Assembly (NCBI GenBank): GCA_002007465.1
Contig: LNAC01000102.1
Coordinates: 1,293,703 to 1,357,702, forward strand
Origin: Ailurus styani
Lineage: Eukaryota; Chordata; Mammalia; Carnivora; Ailuridae
DNA: 64,000 nucleotides
Reading direction: 5' to 3'
The notes below the pieces were generated by a model. It was not told the DNA's origin and searched no databases. It worked only from the letters and a program-made list of their open reading frames with translations. Position numbers and translations under genes: made by a program. Shown piece by piece: positions 33,720 to 45,460 of this stretch (its first letter is position 1; every line of letters starts with the position of its first letter).

Positions 33720-35290
33720 AATAAAAAGACTTGCTGGCTACCATATCCTCCCATATGAATGTTTTAACTGTTAATGATCAAAACCATACATAGCAATTAC
33801 AAATAAATGTTATAGTAGTTATAATATGCTGTATTTTAGAATCTAAGAACATATACCACTCTCAACTCCCAGAATCTTTTCCTATTTTTGGTAACCGTAC
33901 CTCGGTTTACTTCTGGAGATCTACGTCTTCCCAACTCCCTGCCTTCTTCGTGATAATTTCAGTGAAGATGTTCAGACTGCCCCAGTCAAGGTGCAGCCTT
34001 GTAAACTCTAATTCTGGGAATCTGGATCTTGGGCATAAGGATGCTGAGACAGAGGGCAGATTCATTCCATTGAGCTTTCTGAGGACACTGTCCACTGATT
34101 CTTTTTACTTAGAGCTCTGAAACTACTCTGTGTCTGCCCTTCCCGGGGCTGCTCATCAGCTTTCCCTCTGATGCTGTGAGCTAACCTATATTCTTCCAAC
34201 AAATTTCTTTTCTATTTAAGTAGGCAGGGTTTGTTTTCATTGCTCGCAATCAAATCCTAGTACTGGTTGGACTTGGACTTCCACGTTCCACTTTAGCTAT
34301 GGTTTGTGGGTACAAACCAAACTGGCAGAAAAAGAAATAACTACTAAACAGTGTGTGTGTGAAAGAGAGGAAGGGGGGAGGGAGAGAAATCTAGTAAGGA
34401 TATAACTGCCCAAGAAAAAAGATTTTGTGCTACAATATATTCACAGAGAAAACAAGCCAACCATGATTTTACCATGGAAATTTGTATGTGTCTTAAGATG
34501 GCCTGGAATTTTAATTACTCAAGTGAGAGCTTTCATTGCATATTAAAAGTTGTCATAACTCTTATAAAAACATACTATACAATATTACAGGTTTCTCTCT
34601 ATAGTATACATTTTTAAATTTAGGTTCATTGTTAACTGGCCTGACATATATTTCCCTTACAATTTAATATTTAAACTGGTTTATTTATGTAGGTCATAGT
34701 AAAACAATAAAACAAATCAAATTCATAAATTAGAGAAAATAACATGTAATTATAGCTTCATTTATTTACATTTGTTATGGTAAGCTACAAAATATGTACA
34801 TTTTATGAATACATAGACATATGCAAAATTCTGTGTAAATCCTGTTAATGATTTCACTGTGAACTGTAGCCGTTCTTTAATTTCAAATTGTACTTAATAG
34901 GTTAAACTAGAAAGAAAGTTCATGAAAGGTGTTCATTTAAAAAAGTATTTATGAAAAGTCCTTAAGAATTAAACAGAAGAACAATCATCTATGTTTTCTC
35001 TGAAAAATAATTATTTTTTGGAAGAGTATGACGCAAAGGTCTTCAATAATTGGGGATTTTTTTCCATCTCTCCCTTAGATTATGAGGTTTTTAAATATGT
35101 AATCTATTTAACTCTTTGTCTGGTGAATGTGTTTTGCAGACTAAATGTAACATCAACCACTGAAAATAATTCTAAGGTAGTATTTATAATGGTAACAAAA
35201 AAGTATCTTCAAACAGGTATCTTAAAAAACTTACCAAGAAGTCTTTACAAGGACCATAATACACATTTTTATAGTACATGTACACATATT
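33720..35290. other. Unassigned, AT-rich sequence
   Basis: No gene is supported. About 34150-34260 ends like an old repeat ('ttgttttcattgctcgcaat'), but I could not name it. The frame at 34991-35362 (plus) runs into a SINE and is chance. Confidence 0.4.
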
Positions 35291-35304
35291 CTAAGGAATT
35301 TTGT

Positions 35305-35482
35305 TATTAGAGAGAGTAGGGGGAGTGGGCCAAGGGACAGAGAGGGAGAGAAAGAATCTTAAACAGGCTGAAGGCTCAGTGCAGAACCAATGCTGGTCTT
35401 GGTCTCGGGACCCTGATATTATATGACCTGAGCAGAAATCAGAAGGTGGACCCTTCACTGACTGAGCTACCCAGGTGCACCT
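35305..35482 (-). mobile_element. CAN-SINE, old and diverged
   Basis: Reversed head 'tgagctacccaggtgcacc'. The TSD is ctaaggaattttgt (35291-35304) and ctaaagaattttct (35483-35496). Many substitutions and a lost tail mark it as one of the oldest CAN-SINEs here. Confidence 0.88.
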
Positions 35483-35496
35483 CTAAAGAATTTTCT

Positions 35497-36139
35497 AATA
35501 GCTAATATGTCAGTCTCTCTCTATGCTTGGCATATTCTTGAATTTAAAAAGAAATGCATACAGAAGCAACAATAAATTTTTATTTCTTCCTTAATACAGG
35601 AGCTTAATACATAATATTTACAACTCAGAAGCAGAAAGATAGAAGAGACATCTACCTACCCTTATCTGAGGCTGCTTTCCTTTCCCTTTCACACCCCAAC
35701 CTGTGTAGAACAAGGCTGAAGTACTGGTCTTCAGCAAGGGTTGACACTGAGCGAATATGTGCATTGTCTTTAGCAAATGTTTTCTCATAACACTTAGTAT
35801 AATGGTCTTTCATGATTTGGCAAAATCTGTAAGAAAACAGTCCTGGTTTCCTCAAATTCTGGGTATTTGGGTTTGTGGAAACTGCTAGGAAAGTGGAATT
35901 TTTTTTTCTCTCCAGGTCTATAAAGATGCACAAAATAACTCCACAGGAGTAGGAAGCCCAAAGGCAGAAAAGTCTTCCGAAATAACCTGATTCATAGGTA
36001 CGTGTGAATACATAGCTATGATATAGACTGTATTCCCAGAGAATCTGTGCTACTCTTAAGTTCTTGGTTATCATCCTAAACTAGGTCCTCAGTATTTTCC
36101 AGCAATCCTACTAGATCTTTGTATTTGCCCCAAGCTCTA
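35497..36139. other. Unassigned; holds the longest non-repeat open frame
   Basis: A minus-strand open frame of 140 codons lies at 35652-36074. It has no recognisable domain, no signal sequence and no flanking splice or promoter evidence. In AT-rich DNA a frame of this size is expected now and then by chance. I do not call it a gene. Confidence 0.4.
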
Positions 36140-36690
36140 TCTCATCCCCACAGCAATCAATCACCAAGTCTCGTCAATGCTCCCTCCTAAATACCTCTCC
36201 CTCCTAAATACCTCTCCAATCCATTTGATTTCATGCATTCCCAGGGCTGCTCCAGGATTCTGACCACCACCCCTTCCCTATTGATTACAGCACTAAATTC
36301 TCAATGAGTTTTTCTACCTTTCCTACTGTTCCTCTTCTTTTCTGCATTCCAGTAATCATCTTGGACTTCTCTTGACTTCTAAAACGTGTCACGTTCTCTT
36401 CCTCCACAATTTTCCACATGTCTTCCTATTCTCTGAAACACTTTTTTTCTCTATTCTCTATTTAGACAGTATCTACTTATACCACGGGTTCCCAACTAAA
36501 TATCTCTTTTTTAGTGAGTCATTTCCAGATGTGTCGGTCTGTTTAGGTTCCCTTCCTCTATGTTCTATCATAATAGTCAATTTGATTTATTGTATTTATT
36601 TGTTGAATGTATCTTCCCCTGCTGGTCTGTAAATTCCTTGAGGGCAAAGAGAGTGTTTTGTCTTCTTCATTCCTGTGCTCTCAGATCCAG
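36140..36690 (+). mobile_element. L2 LINE 3' part
   Basis: 'aatcaatcaccaagtctcgt', 'ctcctaaatacctctccaat', and later 'ctggtctgtaaattccttga' with 'gggcaaagagagtgttttgt' are in forward L2 order (late ORF2 to 3' end). A 17-bp unit (ctccctcctaaatacct) is duplicated at 36180-36213. Confidence 0.65.
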
Positions 36691-37780
36691 AGTTCCACAC
36701 CAGGAATCCACAATCCTCCAAGATCTCTATTTTCCTTCCTGCTTTTCTCCTTGCCAAAGTTCCCAGAACCTTTATCTAGTCTGGGAAAGGTTGAGAAACC
36801 TTCTCTTCTTACGCAGCTTGCTTTCTTCCAAACACTTTGTCTTTGCCAAGGCCAAACCGTTTGAAACTCAAAAGCAAAAACTTGATCCTTGTGTTCACTG
36901 TATTCTGTTGTTTCATCCCTCTGCCAAGATAATAGCCGATGGAATGGCAGACAAGTATGGGGTATAGGAATATGTATGTGGGGGAGAGAAGAGTGATCAA
37001 ATGTTATCTCACCTGGGAGACTTGTCCTGTAATAGCCACATTTAGACTCCTTCTGTCTGTGATTATATATGTGTGTGTGTGTGTGCGTGTGTGTGTATCT
37101 ATCTCCCAGTTCCAGCTAAAAATGATAGGGAGTCTTCCTTCAAACAAGTCACATGGAAAAAGAATTATAGCTTATTTCTGTTAACTTTAAATTTTGGATA
37201 TAGTCAATAGGGTATTGTTGCAAGGAGAGGGAAAAGATAGGGGAGAAAAAAATTTTACACATTTATCTCTTTCTAGATTGCACTGGAAAGGATTTTATGT
37301 GTGTATGTGTGTGTGTACATAGACACACACAAGACATATATATATAGAGAGAGAACTTATAAAATTAAAAATAAGAAATAAATGTAAATGAAAGTTGCTA
37401 TTAATTTTTAAACAAGAATTATAAAATTTTATAAAATTCTCTAAAATCCAAAATAATTTAAGTCATCCTGAAGAGTGGAGCTGATATTTGTTATACAGAC
37501 TAGGAAATACCATTCGCCAAGTCTTTTAGTGCTAATTGCTTTTCACTGTAAAACTGAAGAAAATCAAGTTGAAGAGAAGGTAAGATTAAAAGACAACATT
37601 CATTGTGCTTTTTCATGCAAAGAAATGATAATATTACTTTTTCCTGAGAGTTGGAAGATCTTAGAAGTCACATAATCTTAAACCCTGGCTAGTGTAAGAA
37701 TATCTTCTATGAGTTATTTTACTTTTGCTTAGAACACATAAATATATTTCTAACATTAATTTTATATTTTCTTATTTGGC
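36691..37780. other. Unassigned stretch with short GT/CA repeats
   Basis: No gene is supported. Simple repeats are (TG)n at 37067-37097 and a mixed TG/CA/TA/GA run at 37297-37352. Short open frames have no domains. Confidence 0.45.
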
Positions 37781-38215
37781 AGTTCAATTAATAATCTTTG
37801 TGAAATATCAGCTTGGGGCCCCGTGCACTACATTGCTTTTTATCACTCTTGGAGCGTCTCATTAATAGCGCATTTACCTACCTTTTATTCAATTTGGTCA
37901 GTGGAAACTATTACATTTATTTAGCAACGAGTGTCTAAAAGAGATACATTGATTTACTTTTGTTTGCCCTCAAACTTATACTACACTTAACCCATGCTTA
38001 TGATAGTTTAGAAGGTTTTCCCTCTTTGCTGACAATGACCAAACAGAGGTGGACAGTGTCCGAGTAATGTAGTATAATCATTCTCCTAAGGCTTGCTTCA
38101 TTATGGATTGATTATGCTGCCAAGAAGACATCTGTAATTTGTTTCCCTGTCTGTGAGTGTATGTGTATGAGGAACAAGAGCTCAAATTGCCCCCTTGCTA
38201 TATACTTTATTATTT
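37781..38215. other. Candidate conserved noncoding element
   Basis: No repeat family is recognised over 435 bases. The stretch holds several homeodomain-like ATTA/TAAT cores and a phrase (attatggattgattatgctg) rich in such sites. It also has scattered CpG dinucleotides that repeats of this age would have lost. There is no long open frame. The call rests on composition only. It may simply be unique sequence. Confidence 0.3.
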
Positions 38216-38274
38216 TTTTCACCTTTTTATGAACACTAGAGCAATTCCATTCAGAACATAGAAATTAAAACAAA

Positions 38275-38462
38275 GTAATAATAATAGCCACTCTATAAGT
38301 GCTTCCTATGTTCTGGGCACCATGCTGAGTGTTTTACATACATTTGGCTCATTTAAGCCTCATAACCCTATGAGGTAGATATTTAAAACCCACGTGTTAT
38401 AAATAAAAACCTGAGGCTCAGAAAGGTTTAAGTAATTTGCCTAAATTAACATCGCCAGAAAG
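38275..38462 (-). repeat. MIR SINE
   Basis: 'tcctatgttctgggcaccat', 'tttaagcctcataaccctat', 'gaggtagatatttaaaaccc' and 'acctgaggctcagaaaggtt' follow MIR in reverse. Confidence 0.85.
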
Positions 38463-39855
38463 TTATCATAAGTCATATCCGATTTTTTTTTTAGCCACTC
38501 TTCCAAAACTCTTAAGGATTTTCACTTCAGGTCTTGACTAACTTCTCCAGAAACAACCTCTTTGCCCTTAACTCTCCCTCTAAGTTTGAGTAACTCAATT
38601 CCATAGCTTTTCCCCCTCTACACATGAGAATGTTCCACACTCCTTCCCACTGCTGCTGTCTTCCCTTCACCCAACATCTCTCACTACTCAGCATTTTATC
38701 TCTTTGTTATCTCCTAGACCTTGCTAACTGGATGACTAGGTGCCAAATAAAATCACAGGAGGAAAAGATAAAGCATCTCATCTTTCTCTCTTAAGCCTTC
38801 CCTCTCTTCAACTTCCTTGTTGGTGAGTGTTCAAGTTCTCCAGTTTCCCCAAGCAAGCCCAGTGTTAAAAATAGCCTACTCTGTGTGGTAGCATGGGTGG
38901 CATTTCCCGGGGAATGAGGGCCCCAGTAAGAACAACTGGTGGAACGAGTGTGGGATCACCCTGTACTTCTCCCCTGCACCCGCTGCCACTACGCTCAGAC
39001 TTCTGCAGGAATTTGTTCAGTCACTCTTAAACAGAGCAGATCAAAAGGAATTGGTGTGTTTCCTCTTCTCAGATGAGAGTGGCATAACAACATATCATGG
39101 TTTCAAGGACATAAAATGAGTAGAATTGTTGGGGTAGAAATATAATTCAAGTCTGTCAACCATACCATTGTTCCAAGTAACCAAAGAGGCTTGATGAGAA
39201 GTAAGTGTGAATTGTACTGCTAATGTTTAACAAAACATAATTAAACTCATTGCAAAATGTTGAAGGAAAATTATTTCTTGTACAAACATAATATTTCGGG
39301 GGCCATTTTTAAAGGAAGATTACATTAAAAAAAAAAGACTCCCTGTCAGAACAAAAATAGAAATGAAATTATAAAGAGAAAATATATACAAATCCATACC
39401 TTCCTCAGTAATCTGTTATGAAATAATTTTAGCTTTACCATTTTTTATTATAATGGTAATACCTGTTAACTTCTAAGAATTCTTCCTGATATTAAAGAAG
39501 AAAGTAAAAATTACACAAAACCCCCCCCACACTGAGAAAAACAAATTTCGTGACAGTCATTTCTGTGTACACACCTAGGCCTGAACCCATCAGCTCATTT
39601 CCCTAGCCACAGGGAATCAGAAATGCTGCCAGTTGCAGTCAATGAGATGTGAGAAGAAACTTGCTGAAAGGTTTTTTTCCTCACTCTTAAGAATAGGTCA
39701 TGAGAAGAAATTGGCTGTTTTAATCCTAGTCATTGTCAAGTATACATGTCACTTCTAGAAAAACTGCTGTGGCCTTCTTGATACCAGCTTCAGGAGGAAG
39801 CCAATTCAAAAAACTGGGCAAAGATAAGAGACTCACAGAGAAATGATTTGGATAA
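38463..39855. other. Unassigned stretch
   Basis: I see no gene. Around 39600-39720 there is a passage with the flavour of an old repeat, unnamed. A C8 run occurs near 39522. Confidence 0.4.
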
Positions 39856-39868
39856 AGACACTGAGTTA

Positions 39869-39999
39869 GAGGGGAGGGGGTGGGGGGATGGGTGAACCTG
39901 GTGGTGGGTATTATGGAGGGCACAGATTGCATGGAGCACTGGGTGTTATATGTAAACAATGAATCTTGGAACACTATATCAAAAACTTACATAAGTAAC

Positions 40000-40044
<45 letters not shown>
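39869..40044 (+). mobile_element. Very short L1 insertion with (AC)n tail
   Basis: 'gaggggagggggtgggggga', 'tgggtattatggagggcaca' and 'catggagcactgggtgttat' are the last part of the carnivore L1 3' untranslated region, about 130 bp. They are followed by (AC)n (40001-40044) where the poly-A tail is expected. The 13-bp TSD agacactgagtta is perfect at 39856-39868 and 40045-40057. Confidence 0.93.
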
Positions 40045-40050
<6 letters not shown>

Positions 40051-40057
40051 TGAGTTA

Positions 40058-40384
40058 AGCCATTCTTAAAGGCCACCCTGCCTCAAGACTTCTAGGCACA
40101 TGAGCCCATAAATTCCCCTCTTGTTAAAGCCTTGGCTTGGAACTTTTGACACTTCAAGCCGAATTCATCCTAACTAACAGAGCTATTTTTTGCCCTAAGA
40201 AAAAGTTTAATATTTATATAGGGTCAATCATGCATTTTCTTAGTAATCTGGTTACTAACTTGCTTTTCACAGTATCCCCAACATACAGGTTGCACACATG
40301 CTCTCCTAAACTTTATCTTTTAAAAATTTTATTATTTTATTTTTTAGCTTTTAAGACTAATGGAGTATTTTTATATATCATGTG
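40058..40384. other. Unassigned stretch
   Basis: I see no gene and no named repeat. Confidence 0.4.
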
Positions 40385-41560
40385 AGGTAATGGTCCAATG
40401 TTATTTTTTTTCAAATGAATAGTTAATTATGCAATTTCTAATATGAAAATAAAATGTATTCATTCACTAAACCATTCTCTCCCTTTTGAAGTGAAATAGT
40501 ACCATTATCCTATATTAAGTTCCCATTTTGCAATTTTTAATTTGGTCTACTAATCTATTAGTCTATCCTTATGCTAATACCCAGCCATTTTGATTATGCT
40601 GACTTTACAACATTTTAATATCTGTCAAGGAATTGCATCATTATTTTTCAAATTCATACATTTTTTAGCTTCTCTTGGACACTTATTCTTCCATATAAAA
40701 TGTAAGATAATTCAATTTTTTAAAAGCCTAGAGATTTAAACTGGAATTTCATTAAGTGTATATAACAACATGGGCAGAATTGACAAATTTATGAAATTAA
40801 GTCCTCTCTTGCAAGAATGGTGTATATGTTTCCATATGCTGAGCTCTTGATGAGCTCTTAAATAAGATTTTATGGTTCTCTTCCTATAGGCCCTGTATTT
40901 ATCATATTAAATTTATTTCAAAATATTTTAAAGTTTTTGTGTTATTGTCTGTGGATTATTCTTATATTTCTAATTCTGATTATTTCTATTATAGAGCTAT
41001 ACTATAGCTTTTGAAATAAGTATCACACACATAGGCATGTGCCCAAATTCCCTTAAAACAGTTTTAAACTAGAGTCTCTCGAGTTAATGTCTAAGTGACA
41101 TTTGCTCTTGGTTTTGCATAAGTAGTATTTATTATGTTTAGGTAGTTTCCTTTTATTCCTATTTTGATTGCAGTTTTAGTAGAAATGGCTGGTGAATTTA
41201 ACCAAATGCCTTTTTGACATCTATTAATAAAGTTTTAATACACTAAAATAATAATGTAATAAATTTTGTTATTGAAATATTCCTGATGTGAAACCATCTT
41301 TGCGTTTTGGCAATAAATTATACTGGGTCATTACTGATACATACTGGACTTCATTTGCTAATATTTCTATTAATAACTTTGTATCTATATTCTTAAGTAA
41401 AATTGGGCCATTACTTTCTTTTTCTCTCATTATTATCTAGCTTTAGTACTAATATAATGTCAACTTCATAAAATATATTAATAAGTTTAACGTCATTTTC
41501 TATGATTTGGAATAGTTTAAACAACATTGGAATTATTTGTTCTTTAACAATTTTAAATGT
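40385..41560 (-). mobile_element. Old L1 ORF2 fragment
   Basis: In reverse this is the middle of L1 ORF2: 'ggtctactaatctattagtc' and 'ttgattatgctgactttaca' are C-terminal, then 'atcctgatgtgaaaccatct' and 'tctatattcttaagtaaaat' lie in the reverse-transcriptase region. No frame is intact. Both ends are missing. Confidence 0.8.
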
Positions 41561-41845
41561 GTAAATGCACTTATATTTTATTTGCATAATAAAAGAGCCC
41601 ACAGTCAACTCTTGATTATGCCTAAGAATTCATACCCTCTTAAGAATATTATGGAGAAGATAGAAAAGAAAATGGATATGTCAAGTTGAGGTGGACAAAA
41701 ATCAAAGGTAACTTACGTCCCCATCTCTTACCCCTATGATAATGGCTCAAGGTGAGTACTTTTACATTCCCCTTCAGGAAAGAAAACTTCTTACCTTTTA
41801 TTTCTCTTATCCTGCCCTTACTGGTTCTTCTTTAAAAAAAAAACA

Positions 41846-42032
41846 TTTTTTAGATTTTTATTTATTTATTTGAGAGAGAGAGTGAGAGAGAGAATGAGAT
41901 GGGGGAGGGCCAGAGGGAGAAGCAGACTCCCCGCCAAGAAGGGAGGCTGATGTGGGGACTCAGTCCCGGGACTCCAGGATCATGACCTGAGCTGAAGGCA
42001 GACACTTAACCGGCTGAGCCACCCAGGTGCCC
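41846..42032 (-). mobile_element. CAN-SINE
   Basis: 'tagatttttatttatttatt' with a (GA) run and the reversed head 'tgagccacccaggtgccc'. It is flanked by A-rich runs that hide the TSD. Confidence 0.92.
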
Positions 42033-42359
42033 TAAAAAAGAAAAAATTTTTGTCCAAAGTGACTTTGGGACTCTTCATTTATATATACCCACAGATTTTG
42101 CTGAATTGAATCCTTCTCTTTCTTCTATTCCTTGCTGTACTGACTAACCCATGGCTTTTTCTTGACAAAAGCTTCTGAAAACTCTTGAAAAAAGAGGCTG
42201 TTCATATTTTCATGCCCTCTGTATCTCTGTGACAAGTTTTAGGGAAGACAACCTTCCCACACTACTGAATTGCCAATCTTGAACCATCCTATAGTTATGA
42301 CACTGTCCTCATCGTCATTACCCTGTGATATCACTGCATCAACTGTATGTCACATTAGC
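42033..42359. other. Unassigned stretch
   Basis: No gene or named repeat is seen. Confidence 0.4.
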
Positions 42360-42370
42360 TCACAATCTTC

Positions 42371-42592
42371 TTTTCTTTTCTTTTCTTTTCTTTTCTTTCC
42401 CTTTTATAGATTTTTATTTATTTATTTGAGAGAGAGGGGCGGGGAGAGAGCACAAGCAGGGGAGTGGCAGAGGCAGAGGGAGAAACAGACTCCTGCAGAG
42501 CAGGGAGCCCAGCATGGGGCTTGATCCCAGGACCCTGGTATCATGACCTGAGCTGAGGGCAGACATTCACCAACTGAGCCACTTAGGTGCCT
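42371..42592 (-). mobile_element. CAN-SINE with (TTTTC)n tail
   Basis: The reversed poly-A tail has become six TTTTC units (42371-42397). The GA-rich middle and the reversed head 'tgagccacttaggtgcc' follow. The TSD tcacaatctt starts at 42360 and at 42593. Confidence 0.93.
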
Positions 42593-42764
42593 TCACAATC
42601 TTATTTTCTTTGTTTCCTCAACATCTTGAGAACACACCGTGTTCACATTAATGATTCACCAAATCCCCATCTTGCAATTCCTTAATCTTTTTTTGCATCT
42701 ACAATGCTCATCTGCTTATTCTTCAACACCCACTTCCATACCTACATGAATTCTGCCATTAGGA

Positions 42765-42985
42765 CAGTGTACACTTACAGAACACTTTATGCCAAGCACC
42801 ATTCTAAAAGCTTTATGTACATTAATTCATTCAGTCATCACAAATATCCTTCAGTGTCACTTAAAGTGTCCTATGAGCAGACTGAGGTGCAGAAAAAAAA
42901 ATGTGACTAACTTGCCTAGTGCTATGTAGCTGGTAAGGGGCAGAGCTGCTTACTCTTACGCTCTATATCCTACTACTGTCTCTGT
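42765..42985 (-). repeat. MIR SINE
   Basis: 'ttatgccaagcaccattcta', 'tgagcagactgaggtgcaga' and 'ctatgtagctggtaaggggc' are the reversed MIR. Confidence 0.82.
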
Positions 42986-43095
42986 AAGCGTACCCTCCTG
43001 TCTTTCAGCTATTTCTTTACCAATAGTCCTGCTAAACTTTCCCTTTAACCCCATTAAAACACACAGTTTCTTGCAGAGTCTTTGGCTCTATCAGA

Positions 43096-43097
<2 letters not shown>

Positions 43098-43146
<49 letters not shown>

Positions 43147-43350
43147 TTTTTTTAGATTTTACTTATTTATTTGACAGAGGGTGAGAGAGAGACAGCACAA
43201 GCAGGGAGAGCAGTAGGAAAAGGGAGAGGGAAAGGCAAGCTTCCTGCAGAGTAGGGAACCCGATACAGGGCTCCATCTTCCAGGACCCTGGGATCATGAC
43301 CTGTTCATGACCTGAGCTGAAAATTAAGTGACTAAGCCATCCAGGCGCCC
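43098..43350 (-). mobile_element. CAN-SINE with (CTTT)n tail
   Basis: A (TTTC)n run of 12 units (43098-43146) stands for the A-rich tail, followed by 'tagattttacttatttattt'. The reversed head is 'taagccatccaggcgcccc'. The perfect TSD ctatcagact is at 43088-43097 and 43351-43360. A short internal duplication of 'catgacctg' occurs near 43297-43316. Confidence 0.94.
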
Positions 43351-43529
43351 CTATCAGACTCCTTCTTGACTTCACTCTCGTACTATTTGGATTTAACTCT
43401 ACTGTCAATCACTTAACTATACTTTCCTGAGCCTCCTTAATTATTTAGAGATATCCTCTTTGTACTGTAACTTATTTTCCAAGCCCTGCTATAGGCATAA
43501 TTATTTGTTTTTTCTGTTCTTTCTCTCAG

Positions 43530-43975
43530 GTTGGCAATCACAGCTATAGCAAATGGCAAACTCGTGCTGACTGACTTCACTATAATGCATGACCAAAGAC
43601 CCAGCGGGGCACTTGCCTACCACTGCTCAGCAGTTCTTTCCCTCCTGTCTACCTGGCTGTCTTTCCCATTCTGAATAGTAACAGTCCCCTCAACTGCTCA
43701 ATAATTTTATTTCCTTCACTCTTACCACTCACCTTCTCAGCAGATGACTGACTTTCTAATATCAGAAGAATGTAGTGTTCATCATAAACTCCTTTAAATT
43801 CCCCTTTCCAGCCTTCAAATTTTTCTGTATTTTTGTCCCTCCCTAAACTTTCCCACAGAGAAGTGGGAATTCACACTTTATTCAGAGGAAGAAGTGGTCC
43901 CATTTCCCTCCAGACCCTCTTAACTTATGATCTTGAATCCATCTTCTTCTGCCTCCTTTGAATTGTATGCCCATT
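43530..43975 (+). repeat. Probable L2 ORF fragment
   Basis: 'cttctcagcagatgactgac' and 'gatcttgaatccatcttctt' resemble the L2 ORF2 passage ahead of its reverse transcriptase. The match is weak, and a better-supported L2 3' part follows 500 bp downstream. Confidence 0.35.
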
Positions 43976-44024
43976 AAGCATTGACTTTCAGATTTGTGCT
44001 TTGATCAGAATCATCTAGACTATA

Positions 44025-44385
44025 CTGCAAGAACAAAAATCCCCAAATCAAATGGCTTAATTAAAAAATGTTTTTGTTTATTCCTTCCACCAAAACTATT
44101 GCAGGTCTAGACAACTCTCCAGGGCAACTGTCTTTGATGTGGTGATTCATGAATTTAGGTGGCTATGATGATGTGGTTCCCCACACCAACATGAGGCCCC
44201 ACTGGTTCCCGCAGCAGGGGAAGAGAGACACTGGAAAATAACAGGGGCTTTTCACTGCCTCAGCTCACAAGTAACACACTGAACTTTTGCTCACAATGTA
44301 TTCACTTGAACTACTCATGTGACCTTGCCTAGTAGCGAGGGGACTGGAAATGGAGTTTTCTTTGAAAACTCCAAATATGAAACAG
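44025..44385. repeat. Old interspersed repeat, class unsure
   Basis: 'caaatggcttaattaaaaaa', 'cttgaactactcatgtgacc' and 'ttgcctagtagcgaggggac' follow a common ancient mammalian repeat ('cagtggctt..', '..agtcacatggcc..agctgcaaggg'). It looks related to the one at 9815-10135. Confidence 0.4.
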
Positions 44386-44489
44386 ATTTGAGGGCCATGT
44401 AGAATTGTTTCTTCCACTTTTGTATCATACGTCTCTCATTTTGCTGAATCTTTTGCCTCTACCACAAATAGTGCCAAGTCTACACTGTC

Positions 44490-45050
44490 TTAAAAAGCTC
44501 CCAGCTACCATTTCATCGACCTCCCTCCTCTGATATATTCCCCACATTCCAGCCACACTGCATTGGTTGATGTTACCCACATGCCTCATGCCATGTGCCT
44601 TATCATCTCTCCTCATGAGATTCCAGCTTCCGTGCTGGTAGATGCTCCTTCCTGGAATGTGTTTTCTACATTCCTTGCCTCTGCAGGCAAGGGATCCCTG
44701 TTCATTCTTCAAAGCCAGCCCGAAATTTTATCTCTTTTCTGTACCTTTCCATAAGTCTTATAGAGAGAAAGAAGGCTTTTGTATCTGCAATTTATAAATA
44801 ACTCTATTTTAAAGTATATCATAGGGTATTATAATTATTTGTATGATATTCTATAATGATTTGTATATGTATTGTAATTATTTGTATGATTAATTGTATG
44901 ATTATTTGTATGATTTCTATCTAGATGATGAGATCACTGAGAGAATAATATTTTATTGATCCAAATGCTCAGCACCTTATATTAGTAGTACCTGACACAT
45001 AGAAGACTTTCAGTAAGTGTTTAGTGAATAAATGGCTGAATAAATCCATG
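44490..45050 (+). mobile_element. L2 LINE 3' part
   Basis: 'ccacattccagccacactgc', 'ccttcctggaatgtgttttc', 'aaatgctcagcaccttatat' and 'tgaataaatggctgaataaa' are in forward L2 order to the 3' end. An AT-rich run at 44810-44920 is inserted or expanded. Confidence 0.7.
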
Positions 45051-45260
45051 AGTAGTAAAATATCTGAAAACTGATAATGGAGGGTGTACATTGCAATTTT
45101 TGAGGTATTATTTATGATAGGCTTCTATTTCTTATAAATAAATTATTATTTATTATTTATGTTAGGGTTCTGTTTTATTTTTTTAAAAAGAAAACAAATA
45201 TTTATTTAAAAATTAGTTGGTAGCAGAAGTAGCATGAAGTAAAGAATTACTAATAATAGC

Positions 45261-45450
45261 AGGATGCCTGGGTGGTTCCATTGGTTAAATGTCTACCTTT
45301 GGCTCAGGTCATGATCCCAGGGTTCTGGGACCAAGTCCTGCAAGCCCTTGCTCAGCAAGGAGCCCACTTCTCCCTTTCCAGCCGCTCCCCCTGCTTGTAC
45401 TCTGTCTCTCTCTCTCTCTCTGACAAATAAATAAGTAAAAATCTTTAAAA
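45261..45450 (+). mobile_element. CAN-SINE
   Basis: Head 'aggatgcctgggtggttcca', tail 'gacaaataaataagtaaaaa'. The TSD aaagaattac is at 45241-45250 and 45451-45460. The head is diverged, so this is not of the youngest type. Confidence 0.92.
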
Positions 45451-45460
45451 AAAGAATTAC

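Noticed and set aside
35652..36074. 140-codon minus-strand open frame
   Set aside because: It is the longest frame outside known repeats, but has no domain, no codon or context evidence, and no splice or promoter support. Frames this size occur by chance in 64 kb of AT-rich DNA.
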